This document shows positions 1 to 7,879 of a DNA stretch of 15,494 nucleotides, piece after piece. The stretch is from assembly GCA_964486655.1 (NCBI GenBank), contig CAZAON010000260.1, positions 1-15,494 of the forward strand, in the 5' to 3' direction. Numbering within the stretch: position 1 is the first letter of the stretch; each line of letters starts with the position of its first letter. The position numbers and the translations under genes were made by a program. The notes under the pieces were generated by a model. The model was not told where the DNA came from, ran no database searches, and was given only the letters and a program-made list of their open reading frames with translations. The DNA comes from JADKIH01 sp964486655 (GTDB lineage Bacteria > Bacteroidota > Bacteroidia > AKYH767-A > 2013-40CM-41-45).

Positions 1-194
1 CAGAACGATAGCCTTTCGCTTTAATTCCTTTTGCCTTCAACTCATCTTCCAGAGCCTGGCCTTTTTCAACCGATGAAAGGTATGTGAATGCAACATCCGC
101 ACCCTGCTCAGCCATTTTCATTGCAATCCCTCTTCCAATTCCCTTGGAAGCTCCGGTTACAAGTACTGTTTTACCTGATAAAAGCTTTTCCACG
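1..194 (-). CDS. fabG: 3-oxoacyl-ACP reductase FabG, N-terminal fragment (cut by window edge)
   Basis: Reading leftwards from a GTG at 194-192, about 64 residues of a short-chain dehydrogenase are visible. They begin VEKLLSGKTVLVTGASKGIG, so the TGxxxGIG glycine-rich NAD(P)-binding motif sits at about residues 14-21, followed by the first Rossmann alpha-beta unit with VAFTYLSS at the end of the second strand. The wording, including EKGQALEDELKAKGIKAKGYRS, matches FabG of Bacteroidota, which reduces 3-ketoacyl-ACP with NADPH in cytoplasmic fatty acid elongation. GTG is the only sensible start because an in-frame stop lies about 24 nt upstream and the next Met falls inside the fold. The catalytic Ser-Tyr-Lys lies outside the window, so another classical SDR of similar sequence is not fully excluded. 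It is divergent from the gene at 244 with a 49-nt gap. Confidence 0.85.
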
Positions 195-243
195 TTTTCA
201 AGATTTTGCGCAAGTTAAAAACTTTTGCTAAAATTGGATTTAT

Positions 244-888
244 ATGGAAAGACTACATTATAAAAGATTTGTACTGGTAAAAGATAATTTTTACGATAAT
301 CCGAAAGTGGTTTATCAGGCCGCATTGGCGGCAGATTATTATGAGCCTGAAGATTCTACGGGTTTTCGCAGCCGCGATGTTTATCACCCGCCCGGAATAA
401 AATCCAAGCTTGAAAAATTTCTGGGAATTAAAATCAAAAGATGGGACACTGACCCTTATGATGAAAACGGGATTTTCTACCAGGGATTTTCGAAAGGAAA
501 AAGGAAAGAAATTCCGGGAGTTCATTCCGATGAACCCTACAACGATATCACCATTGTAATTTATCTCACTCCCGGATTACCATTTGATTGCGGTACATCA
601 CTCTGGATGCATAAAGCAACGAAACTCATCGATCCGGTAACAAGAGATTCTGCAAGAAAACTAAAACGAAATCCGTTTTCAGTTCAGGATCAGCTCGAAC
701 GAGACAGTAAAATTAGAAGCAAATGGATAGAGATTGACAGAATTGGTTACAGATTCAACCGCATGGTTGCTTATCCTTCCGGCATCTTTCATTCGGCTAC
801 GAATCATTATGGAGGTTCGAATAAAGATGGCAGGTTGTATCAGACATACAGAGTTGGGGTCGATTGGTCGACCTTCAGGCTGCGCTGA
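244..888 (+). CDS. Putative Fe(II)/2-oxoglutarate dioxygenase-like protein (DUF6445-like)
   Basis: A 214-residue protein with no signal peptide or membrane segment, so probably cytoplasmic. Residues 94-96 read H-S-D inside PGVHSDEPYNDITIVIYLTP, followed by a beta strand. Later comes FHSATNHYG with His183, and then Arg197 and Arg203. This HxD...H...R order, with the His-x-Asp just before a hydrophobic strand, is the facial triad pattern of Fe(II)/2-oxoglutarate (prolyl hydroxylase-like) oxygenases. The overall wording resembles the DUF6445 family, whose substrate is not known to me. The ATG at 244 is the natural start: 49 nt from the divergent fabG, with no earlier in-frame extension needed. 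The C-terminus ends within a hairpin-forming sequence just before a heptamer array, so the last few residues may be derived from that repeat region. The enzymatic role is inference from motif order alone. Confidence 0.6.
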   Translation: MERLHYKRFVLVKDNFYDNPKVVYQAALAADYYEPEDSTGFRSRDVYHPPGIKSKLEKFLGIKIKRWDTDPYDENGIFYQGFSKGKRKEIPGVHSDEPYNDITIVIYLTPGLPFDCGTSLWMHKATKLIDPVTRDSARKLKRNPFSVQDQLERDSKIRSKWIEIDRIGYRFNRMVAYPSGIFHSATNHYGGSNKDGRLYQTYRVGVDWSTFRLR

Positions 889-898
889 AGCGGTTGAC
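867..898 (+). repeat. Hairpin overlapping the stop codon of the 244-888 gene
   Basis: GTCGACC (867-873) can pair with GGTTGAC (892-898) with one G-T wobble, and TTCAG (874-878) with CTGAA (885-889), leaving a 6-nt loop and a 2-nt bulge. That gives about 12 base pairs. The stop codon TGA (886-888) lies in the right arm. GGGTTTT follows directly, which is too short and G-rich for a classic Rho-independent U-tract. It could act as an RNA 3' end or be part of the adjacent repeat element. Confidence 0.5.
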
Positions 899-968
899 GG
901 GTTTTGGGTTTCGGGTTAAGGGTTACGGGTTACGGGTTACGGGTTACGGGTTTCGGGTTTCGGGTTAA
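899..968 (+). repeat. Telomere-like tandem heptamer array, 10 x GGGTTNN
   Basis: GGG occurs at 899, 906, 913, 920, 927, 934, 941, 948, 955 and 962, an exact 7-nt period for ten units. In order the units are GGGTTTT, GGGTTTC, GGGTTAA, four GGGTTAC, two GGGTTTC and GGGTTAA. The plus strand therefore carries ten G3 tracts separated by 4-nt loops, which fits the sequence rule for G-quadruplex formation. The array sits right after the stop-codon hairpin and outside any convincing gene. Open frames running through it are only repeat-encoded peptides. The rest of the gap up to 1151 is AT-rich and holds the inverted repeat at 1051-1099. Confidence 0.9.
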
Positions 969-1050
969 CGACAGTGCAGACGACTTGATTGAAAATTTCA
1001 TTTTGCCTTCTAAAAAAAATCAGAAATTTTATTTTCAAAATTTTATGATG

Positions 1051-1099
1051 AAATACATATTCGATTTTACAGGAAAGTTTAATCCCAAAATATGTATTT
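1051..1099. repeat. 11-bp perfect inverted repeat upstream of the propeller gene
   Basis: AAATACATATT at 1051-1061 is matched by its exact reverse complement AATATGTATTT at 1089-1099, separated by 27 nt. It lies 53 nt before the start of the gene at 1152, a position compatible with an operator or an mRNA hairpin. I found no exact TAnnTTTG promoter element in this gap, so the promoter of the downstream gene is not assigned. Confidence 0.45.
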
Positions 1100-1151
1100 G
1101 TAATGACAATTAAAATCAGCCATGGCAATATTTTAGCAAAAATCACACTTC

Positions 1152-2210
1152 ATGAGAAAACTATGCATTGTCGCAGTATTGATGTTATCGGGAACAATTT
1201 CTTTTTCTCAACCGGCACAAAATAATCCGACAATAAAATTTCCCGAAGAAAAACATTTCAAATCGGTCAGGCAGCTTACTAATGGAGGTGATAATGCAGA
1301 AGCCTACTTCAGCTTCGATGATAAAAAGATTGTCTTTCAGGTAACGAACCCTGCGTGGAATGCTTCGTGCGACCAGATCTTTTTTTCAGACATCAAAAAT
1401 TTTAATGCATCATTGGTTAGCACCGGTAAAGGACGTACAACCTGTTCTTATTTTTTACCCGGTGATTCACTTATACTCTATGCTTCAACACATGAAGCTT
1501 CAACCGACTGTCCGCCCAAACCTGCTCCCCGCCCCGATCACAAATATGTTTGGGCCATCTATGAATCGTTCGACATTTATGTTGCCGATTTAAAAGGAAA
1601 CATTCGACGAAAACTAACCGATACCCCCGGATACGATGCCGAAGCAACATTAAGTCCGAAAGGCGATAAAATTGTTTTCACCTCTCTTCGCAGCGGCGAT
1701 CTCGAGTTGTACACCATGAATGTTGACGGCAGCGATGTACGCCAGGTAACTAACGAATTGGGATATGACGGGGGCGCCTTCTTTTCGCCCGACGGAAAAA
1801 AATTAATATTCAGAGCCTCTCGTCCGAAAACCGAGGAAGATATAAAAACTTACAAAGACCTGCTTTCCCAGGGACAGGTTATGCCCACCAACATGGAATT
1901 GTTCGTTTGCAATGTCGATGGCTCCGATTTAAAACAAGTTACAAATCTCGGCGGTGCTAACTGGGCTCCTTATTTTTCACCTGATGGCAAGAGGGTTATT
2001 TTCTCAAGCAACCACAAACAAAAAGGTTATCACTTTAATTTATTCATGTGTGACCTCGATGGAAAAAATCTCGAACAAATTTCTTTCGATCCCGTGTTCG
2101 ATGCATTTCCCGTTTTCTCGCGTGATGGCAAGAGAATCGTATTCTCCAGTAACCGTAATAATGGCGGCGGACATGATACGAATCTGTTTATTGCCGAATG
2201 GAAAGACTAA
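1152..2210 (+). CDS. Exported TolB/PD40-type beta-propeller protein
   Basis: This 352-residue protein starts with a clear signal peptide (MRKLC, hydrophobic stretch to about residue 18, likely cleavage after SFSQ at 20), so it should be periplasmic or surface exposed. Propeller blades of the PD40/WD40-like type repeat through the chain: SFDDKKIVFQ near 54-63, LSPKGDKIVFTS at 167-178, FSPDGKKLIF at 211-220, FSPDGKRVIFSS at 275-286 and FSRDGKRIVFSS at 322-333. Each repeat is spaced by DG-containing strands such as MNVDGSDVRQVT. TolB in Proteobacteria works with Pal at the outer membrane, but no tol-pal genes are nearby and the N-terminal TolB domain is not evident. I therefore name it only as a TolB-like propeller; the ligand is unknown. 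It is monocistronic as far as the window shows. Confidence 0.85.
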   Translation: MRKLCIVAVLMLSGTISFSQPAQNNPTIKFPEEKHFKSVRQLTNGGDNAEAYFSFDDKKIVFQVTNPAWNASCDQIFFSDIKNFNASLVSTGKGRTTCSYFLPGDSLILYASTHEASTDCPPKPAPRPDHKYVWAIYESFDIYVADLKGNIRRKLTDTPGYDAEATLSPKGDKIVFTSLRSGDLELYTMNVDGSDVRQVTNELGYDGGAFFSPDGKKLIFRASRPKTEEDIKTYKDLLSQGQVMPTNMELFVCNVDGSDLKQVTNLGGANWAPYFSPDGKRVIFSSNHKQKGYHFNLFMCDLDGKNLEQISFDPVFDAFPVFSRDGKRIVFSSNRNNGGGHDTNLFIAEWKD

Positions 2211-2216
2211 GTTATT

Positions 2217-2327
2217 GAAAATTGAAGATTGAAGATTTAGGATTTAAAGCCCTGATTTGAAAATTTAAAGATTCCTTAGCATTCTGAGGCCTGACAGCTC
2301 ATTTCAATATTCATTCTTCAATCTTCA
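2217..2327. repeat. GAAGATT heptamers with a 13-bp inverted repeat
   Basis: Just past the propeller gene, four 7-nt units follow each other: GAAAATT (2217), GAAGATT (2224), GAAGATT (2231), TAGGATT (2238). TGAAGATTGAAGA at 2223-2235 is exactly reverse-complemented by TCTTCAATCTTCA at 2315-2327, with 79 nt between. The wide spacing and lack of a following T-run argue against a simple intrinsic terminator. The element fills most of the gap between the propeller gene and the efflux operon promoter. Confidence 0.6.
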
Positions 2328-2356
2328 CTAAAAAGCGTTCGTATGTACTTTAGCCT

Positions 2357-2364
2357 TATCTTTG
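2357..2364 (+). promoter_or_regulatory. Bacteroidota -7 promoter element for the efflux operon
   Basis: TATCTTTG matches the TAnnTTTG consensus of the Bacteroidota primary sigma factor exactly. It lies 21 nt before the TTG start at 2386, giving a leader of roughly 10-20 nt. No clear -33 TTTG element is visible at the expected distance upstream. Confidence 0.6.
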
Positions 2365-2385
2365 CCGCATTAAATCCAAATTCTT

Positions 2386-3459
2386 TTGAGGACAACCAAC
2401 ATTATTTTAATTGTCGGAATAATTATAATCGGTACTATAATTTATTTCAACAAATTCAACAAAGGCAGTACAGATAATCAGGCAGGAGGTCAAAAAAAAC
2501 CAACCGCTATTCAGGTCAACGGAGTCATTGTTAAATATAATCCACTGGAAGAAAAAATATTTTCCTCCGGTACTTTAATAGCAAACGATGAGGTTGAAAT
2601 CAGAAACGAAATTGCAGGCCGTATCACTTCCATCCTTTTCCGGGAAGGCGCCAAAGTTTCAAAAGGTGAATTACTTCTCACTATTTACGATGAAGACCTC
2701 AATGCGCAATTGCGAAAATTACAATCGCAAAAAGCCATTGCTCAAAAAACCGTTGAACGCCAGCTCGACCTTAAAGAGGTAAACGGAATCAGTCAGCAGG
2801 AACTCGATTTATCACAAAATGAATTAGCTTCGATTCAGGCAGATATTGATCTCGTCGAATCACAACTCAGCAAGACACGCATTCGTGCACCTTTCGACGG
2901 TATTATCGGATTAAAAACCGTCAGCAACGGAGCTTTCATTCCGGCCAACACCCGCATTGCTACCATACAATCTGTCAATCCGCTCAAACTCGATTTCGCA
3001 CTACCAGAAAAATATCGTTCGATGATCGGTGATACCACCATGATTCGTTTCTCAACTGAGTCTGCCAAAGGATATTTCGAAGGAAAAATTTACGCATTCG
3101 AACCAAAAATCGATTTACAAACTCGCAGCGTTTTAGTCAGAGCTGTTTGTCCGAACAAAGACGGTAAACTCTATCCCGGCGCTTTTGCGCATATTGAAAT
3201 ACCGCTCAACAGAATCAGCGATGCGATTCTGATTCCGACACAGTCACTTATGCCTGAATTAAGAGGCGAAAAAGTTTTCGTCGTCAGAAATGACAGCGCG
3301 CAGAAAGTATCCGTCGAAACCGGAATGAGAAATGATTCGGCCGTACAGATAATTTCCGGATTAACCGAAGGCGATACCGTATTGACTACCGGCATCATGC
3401 AGGTTCGTCCCGGCTCTCTGCTGAAAGTAAAAATCAACTCAACCGTAATCAACCGATAA
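2386..3459 (+). CDS. RND efflux periplasmic adaptor subunit (membrane fusion protein)
   Basis: A 357-residue HlyD/AcrA-type adaptor. A single N-terminal membrane anchor (about residues 5-21) is followed by the lipoyl half-motif GRITSILFREGAKVSKGELLLTI cut across 78-100, an alpha-hairpin (about 103-163), the second lipoyl half TRIRAPFDGIIGL (164-176), the beta-barrel (SVNPLKLDFALPE onwards) and a membrane-proximal domain. It bridges the inner-membrane pump and outer-membrane channel. The start must be TTG at 2386: an in-frame TAA stands at 2371 and no ATG precedes the membrane anchor. There is no lipobox, so it is anchored by its transmembrane helix. It is the first gene of a tight operon with pump, outer-membrane factor and msrA. 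The substrate is not deducible. Confidence 0.93.
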   Translation: MRTTNIILIVGIIIIGTIIYFNKFNKGSTDNQAGGQKKPTAIQVNGVIVKYNPLEEKIFSSGTLIANDEVEIRNEIAGRITSILFREGAKVSKGELLLTIYDEDLNAQLRKLQSQKAIAQKTVERQLDLKEVNGISQQELDLSQNELASIQADIDLVESQLSKTRIRAPFDGIIGLKTVSNGAFIPANTRIATIQSVNPLKLDFALPEKYRSMIGDTTMIRFSTESAKGYFEGKIYAFEPKIDLQTRSVLVRAVCPNKDGKLYPGAFAHIEIPLNRISDAILIPTQSLMPELRGEKVFVVRNDSAQKVSVETGMRNDSAVQIISGLTEGDTVLTTGIMQVRPGSLLKVKINSTVINR

Positions 3460-6400
3460 GTGTCTCTATCAAGCATAAGCCTCAGGCGACCGGTATTGGC
3501 GATGGTGATGTCTATCATCATTTTGCTCTTCGGAGCAATCGGATACTCCTTTCTTGGTGTCCGCGAATATCCTTCCATCGACCCGCCTATTATTAACGTA
3601 AGAACCGCTTATGCCGGTGCCAGCGCCGAAGTAATCGAGTCTCAGATTACTGAACCGCTTGAAAAAGCCATAAACGGAATTGCAGGAATACGATACATAT
3701 CTTCTCAGTCCAATCTCGGAAGCAGTAACATTACAGTCGAATTCAATCTCGAAGCCGATCTTGAAGCCGCTGCAAACGATGTACGTGATAAGGTATCCCA
3801 GGCACTGCGGCAATTGCCACAGGACATTGATGCGCCACCCGTGGTAACCAAATCGGATGCAAACAGCGATGCCATCCTCTCAATGACCATCGAAAGCGAC
3901 AGCCGGAATCAGCTTCAGGTAAGCGACTACGCTTCTAATGTGATTCTCGAAAGGTTGCAGACGATTCCGGGAGTAAGTACCATACAAATCTGGGGTGAAA
4001 AAAAATATGCCATGCGCATATGGCTCGATCCTGCAAGACTTTCTTCATACAACCTGACTCCGCTCGACGTACAGGCCGCGTTGAATCGCGAAAACATCGA
4101 ATTGCCGGGAGGAAAAATAGCGGGAACGTCGACAGAACTCACGGTGAATACCATGGGACGTTTAACGACCGAAGATGATTTTAATAATCTTATCATAACA
4201 TCAATACAGGGCAATACTGTTAAGCTGAAAGATATCGGAAATGCGAGGCTCGGACCTGAAAACGAAGAGACCATATTAAAGCAATCCGGCGTTCCCATGA
4301 TCGGACTTGGTATTGTTCCTCAACCGGGTTCAAACTACATTGAAATAGCGGATGAGTTTTATAAGCGATTCGATCAGCTGAAAAAAGAATTACCAAAAGA
4401 TTTCAAACTTGACATTGCTCTCGATAATACGAGATTCATTCGCCAGTCAATCGGCGAAGTGGAGGAAACGCTTCTCATCGCCTTCCTGCTTGTTGTCATC
4501 ATCATCTATTTATTCTTCCGCGACTGGCTCATTGCCATTCGCCCGCTCATAGATATACCGGTCTCATTGATCGGCGCATTCTTTATCATGTATGTGAGCG
4601 GATTCAGTATAAATATTCTTACACTGTTGTCTATCGTGCTTGCGACCGGACTTGTTGTTGATGATGGGATAGTTGTGACCGAAAATATTTACAAAAAGAT
4701 TGAAGCGGGGATGAATCCAAGACAGGCTGCGGAAGAAGGATCTAACGAAATTTTCTTTGCCGTCATCTCCACCTCCATTACTCTTGCCGTTGTCTTTTTA
4801 CCTATCATATTTCTGCAGGGATTCGTCGGCAGACTTTTCCGTGAATTCGGAATCGTTATGTCGGGCGCCATATTGATTTCGGCATTTGTATCGTTAACTC
4901 TGACTCCTGTTCTGAACGTAAAGCTTGCAAGAAAAAATCATAAGCATTCTCGATTCTACGAACGCACTGAACCGTTTTTCGTAAACATGACTGAAGGTTA
5001 CAGAAGATCTCTCACAAACTTCTTAAACAGCAGAGGATGGTCATGGGGAATACTCGGAATATGTGTTGCATTGATCTTCGGAGTCGGGTCGTTGCTTCAA
5101 TCAGAACTCGCTCCTCTTGAAGACAGAAGTCTCATCAGGCTGCAGGTACTGGCTCCGGAAGGAACGGCATATGAATACATGGATAATTACATGGACCGCC
5201 TCGTGCAATTTGTAAATGATTCCATTCCTGAAAAAAGAATTGCATTGGGTGTAACGGCTCCCGGATTTACAGGTTCCGGCGCTGTCAATACCGGATTCGT
5301 TCGGCTGGCTTTAGTTGAACCTGATCAGCGAAAAAGATCGCAGGCAAAGATTGCCGAATACATTACAAAGAACCTGCGATTCTTTCCCGAGGGACGTGTA
5401 TTCGCTTTACAGGAGCAAACTATCAGCGTCGGAATTGCAGGTAGAACAAGTTTGCCCGTACAATACGTTATTCAGGCTCCCAACTTCGAAAAACTGAAAG
5501 TAGTTTTACCAAAGTTTATGGAAGCTGCTTTGAAAAATCCCATTTTCAATCAGCAGGTTGATGTCAATTTAAAATTCAACAAACCCGAATTAAATATTAC
5601 CATCGACCGCGAAAAGGCTGCAGCACTTGGTGTTTCCGTAAATGATATCGCGCAAACCCTGCAATTAAGTTACAGCGGAAGAAGACTTTCCTATTTTACA
5701 ATGAACGGAAAGCAATACCAGGTTATCGGCCAGGTTGAAAGATCGCAACGTAACGAACCGGTTGACCTGCGTTCACTTTATGTAAGAAACAACCGCAACG
5801 AACAAATACAACTCGACAATGTCGTAACAGTTAAAGAACAAAGCAGTCCGCCACAGTTATATCACTTCAACAGATATAAATCTGCCACCATATCAGCCGG
5901 ACTTGCGCCCGGTAAAACAATCGGTGACGGTATCGATGCCATGAATGAAATTGCGGCGAAAGTTTTAGACGACTCCTTCTCTACTGCATTAACCGGAGCT
6001 TCACGTGACTATGCCGAAAGCGGTTCGAACATCTGGTTCGCATTTGTACTCGCATTAATACTCATCTACCTTATTCTTGCCGCACAGTTCGAAAGCTTTA
6101 TTGATCCTTTCATCATCATGTTAACCGTTCCCCTTGCATTGGCCGGCGCCTTAATCGCATTGTGGATGTTTAATCAGACGCTGAACATCTTCAGTCAGAT
6201 CGGAATCATTATGCTTATCGGACTTGTTACGAAAAACGGTATTCTAATTGTTGAATTTGCAAATCAGCAAAAGGAACGTGGACTAAAGACATTAGATGCA
6301 GTGATTGAAGCTTCCACAATGCGACTAAGGCCGATATTGATGACAAGTATTGCCACAATTTTAGGAGCATTACCGATTGCGATCGGACTTGGAAACGGCT

Positions 6401-6543
6401 CACAAAGCCGTATGCCGATGGGAATTGTGGTCGCGGGCGGATTATTGTTTTCACTCATTCTTACTCTGTATGTCATACCAGCCGTCTATACTTACATTTC
6501 CAGGAAAAAGACGACAGAAATATCAACCAATGAAAATCAGTAG
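3460..6543 (+). CDS. RND-family inner-membrane multidrug efflux pump (AcrB-like, HAE-1 type)
   Basis: At 1027 residues this has the normal length of AcrB-type transporters. It begins with the first membrane helix (about 12-30) and REYPSIDPP at 35-43, then a large periplasmic loop (YAGASAEVIESQITEPLE), helices 2-6 from about residue 335, a second periplasmic loop and helices 7-12. The proton-relay pair Asp401-Asp402 lies in GLVVDDGIVVTENIY, and Lys925 in GLVTKNGILIVEFANQ. These match the essential TM4 Asp pair and TM10 Lys of AcrB, so the pump looks active. The start is GTG at 3460, immediately after the adaptor's TAA with no gap, implying translational coupling. Function: proton-driven export of hydrophobic compounds or drugs as a trimer with the adaptor and the TolC-like channel. 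Substrate unknown. Confidence 0.95.
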   Translation: MSLSSISLRRPVLAMVMSIIILLFGAIGYSFLGVREYPSIDPPIINVRTAYAGASAEVIESQITEPLEKAINGIAGIRYISSQSNLGSSNITVEFNLEADLEAAANDVRDKVSQALRQLPQDIDAPPVVTKSDANSDAILSMTIESDSRNQLQVSDYASNVILERLQTIPGVSTIQIWGEKKYAMRIWLDPARLSSYNLTPLDVQAALNRENIELPGGKIAGTSTELTVNTMGRLTTEDDFNNLIITSIQGNTVKLKDIGNARLGPENEETILKQSGVPMIGLGIVPQPGSNYIEIADEFYKRFDQLKKELPKDFKLDIALDNTRFIRQSIGEVEETLLIAFLLVVIIIYLFFRDWLIAIRPLIDIPVSLIGAFFIMYVSGFSINILTLLSIVLATGLVVDDGIVVTENIYKKIEAGMNPRQAAEEGSNEIFFAVISTSITLAVVFLPIIFLQGFVGRLFREFGIVMSGAILISAFVSLTLTPVLNVKLARKNHKHSRFYERTEPFFVNMTEGYRRSLTNFLNSRGWSWGILGICVALIFGVGSLLQSELAPLEDRSLIRLQVLAPEGTAYEYMDNYMDRLVQFVNDSIPEKRIALGVTAPGFTGSGAVNTGFVRLALVEPDQRKRSQAKIAEYITKNLRFFPEGRVFALQEQTISVGIAGRTSLPVQYVIQAPNFEKLKVVLPKFMEAALKNPIFNQQVDVNLKFNKPELNITIDREKAAALGVSVNDIAQTLQLSYSGRRLSYFTMNGKQYQVIGQVERSQRNEPVDLRSLYVRNNRNEQIQLDNVVTVKEQSSPPQLYHFNRYKSATISAGLAPGKTIGDGIDAMNEIAAKVLDDSFSTALTGASRDYAESGSNIWFAFVLALILIYLILAAQFESFIDPFIIMLTVPLALAGALIALWMFNQTLNIFSQIGIIMLIGLVTKNGILIVEFANQQKERGLKTLDAVIEASTMRLRPILMTSIATILGALPIAIGLGNGSQSRMPMGIVVAGGLLFSLILTLYVIPAVYTYISRKKTTEISTNENQ

Positions 6544-6555
6544 TACAGGAACCAA

Positions 6556-7875
6556 ATGAAATATTTCATCTTCATATTGTTTTTGTTTTTCACATCGCTT
6601 GGTTCAGCACAGGAAAGTTTGCTAACTCTAGACAGTGCGGTAGGGATATTATTGAAAAACAATTATGATGTACGAATAGAAGCGGCATACAGTGAACAAG
6701 AGAATAACAACAATACTACAGGAAATGCAGGAATGCTGCCCGATTTAAATGCGAATGGAAATTATCTGCGTTCGAATACAACCATAAAACAAGACTATAG
6801 CAACGGTACCTCGGTTGACAGAGGATCCGCGGAAGCTACTACCACAAATATCAATGCTGAAGCAACATGGATATTGTTCAATGGCCTTCAGATGTTTTAC
6901 AAGAAAGACAGATTGTCGGAGCAATTCGACCAGTCACTGGACAGGCTGATGATTCGAATTGAAAATTCAATTATCGATCTCATTTCAGCTTATTACACTA
7001 TTATCAGGCAAAATCAATTACTAAAAGCACTTCGTGAAGAAATGAAGTTGTCTGAAGAAAGAGTAATAATAGCCGAACGGAAATTCAACAACGGATCAGG
7101 ATCAAGGCTCGACTGGCTTCAGGCTAAAACCGAATATAATCGTCAGCAATCAATACTCATTCAGCTCGAATCCAGCGATGTGGCAGCGAGAATCAGTCTC
7201 AACAGAATACTGGGAAGAAATCTTGAAGAAAAATTTATCATTCCGGATACGGTTATCATCAGCTACAAACCCGAATTCTCGGAATTAAAAAAATCAGTCG
7301 CCGTTCAGAATAATACCTTGAAATATTATTCGAAGGATTTACGGATCGCAGAATTAAAACTTAAAGAATCGAAAGGACTGCGTTATCCGGTTCTCACTGC
7401 GAATGCGAGATATGGTTACACCCGTAATTCGAACGAAGCCGGTTTCATGTTGTTAAATGAGACGAACGGTTTTTACTATGGAGCGAATGTGACGGTGCCC
7501 TTGTTCAGCGGATTTAATATCAGTCGCCAGATAAAAAATGCAAAGCTGGATGCATCCATAGCGGGACTCAATCTTGAATCATTTACTCAAAGCATAAACG
7601 AAGAATTGATGAATGGATGGAGAGACTTTAACAACAATATGGAACTTTTGCGAATGGAAGAGGAAAATATCGGTTATGCGGTAGAAGTCTTAAAAGTGGC
7701 CCATGAAAGATACAGGATCGGACTAAGTACCGTCGTGGAATTACAGGAGGCTCAGCGAACTTTTGAAAATGCAATGGTTCGTGTGGCAGATGCCAGGTAT
7801 AACACTAAAATATCAGAAACTACGTTAAGAAGATTAAATGGAGAATTAATAATTAAATCACAACCTGTTAACTGA
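6556..7875 (+). CDS. TolC-like outer-membrane efflux protein
   Basis: A 439-residue outer-membrane factor with a signal peptide (MKYFIFILFLFFTSLGSAQE, cleavage near residue 18-19). LTLDSAVGILLKNNYDVRI is the usual opening of OEP repeats. The duplicated helical and beta-strand architecture then follows: the first half ends near GRNLEEKFIIPD, and the second half includes LKYYSKDLRIAELKLKESKG, NVTVPLFSGFNISRQIKNAK and the closing HERYRIGLSTVVELQEAQRTFENA. It forms the trimeric channel that carries pump substrates across the outer membrane. It starts 12 nt after the pump's stop with AGGA at 6547-6550, one of the few Shine-Dalgarno-like sites here. There is no lipobox, so unlike OprM it is not a lipoprotein. 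Confidence 0.93.
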   Translation: MKYFIFILFLFFTSLGSAQESLLTLDSAVGILLKNNYDVRIEAAYSEQENNNNTTGNAGMLPDLNANGNYLRSNTTIKQDYSNGTSVDRGSAEATTTNINAEATWILFNGLQMFYKKDRLSEQFDQSLDRLMIRIENSIIDLISAYYTIIRQNQLLKALREEMKLSEERVIIAERKFNNGSGSRLDWLQAKTEYNRQQSILIQLESSDVAARISLNRILGRNLEEKFIIPDTVIISYKPEFSELKKSVAVQNNTLKYYSKDLRIAELKLKESKGLRYPVLTANARYGYTRNSNEAGFMLLNETNGFYYGANVTVPLFSGFNISRQIKNAKLDASIAGLNLESFTQSINEELMNGWRDFNNNMELLRMEEENIGYAVEVLKVAHERYRIGLSTVVELQEAQRTFENAMVRVADARYNTKISETTLRRLNGELIIKSQPVN

Positions 7876-7879
7876 AAAA

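Noticed and set aside
221..228. AACTTTTG as a possible -7 element for the 244-888 gene
   Set aside because: It differs from TAnnTTTG in the first base and has no -33 partner, so I did not list it, although its position 15 nt before the ATG is plausible.
904..1113. Open frame through the GGGTT array encoding a repetitive peptide (GLRVTGYGLRVTG-like)
   Set aside because: The peptide is only the translated tandem repeat followed by AT-rich intergenic sequence; there is no family match, and it is expected when a 7-nt repeat lacks stops.
1152..2210. Propeller gene as authentic tolB of a Tol-Pal system
   Set aside because: No tolQ, tolR, tolA or pal nearby and no evident TolB N-terminal domain; only PD40 repeats are visible.
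3171..3578. 135-codon minus-strand frame across the adaptor/pump junction
   Set aside because: Antisense shadow of two strongly supported genes; no signal or motif.
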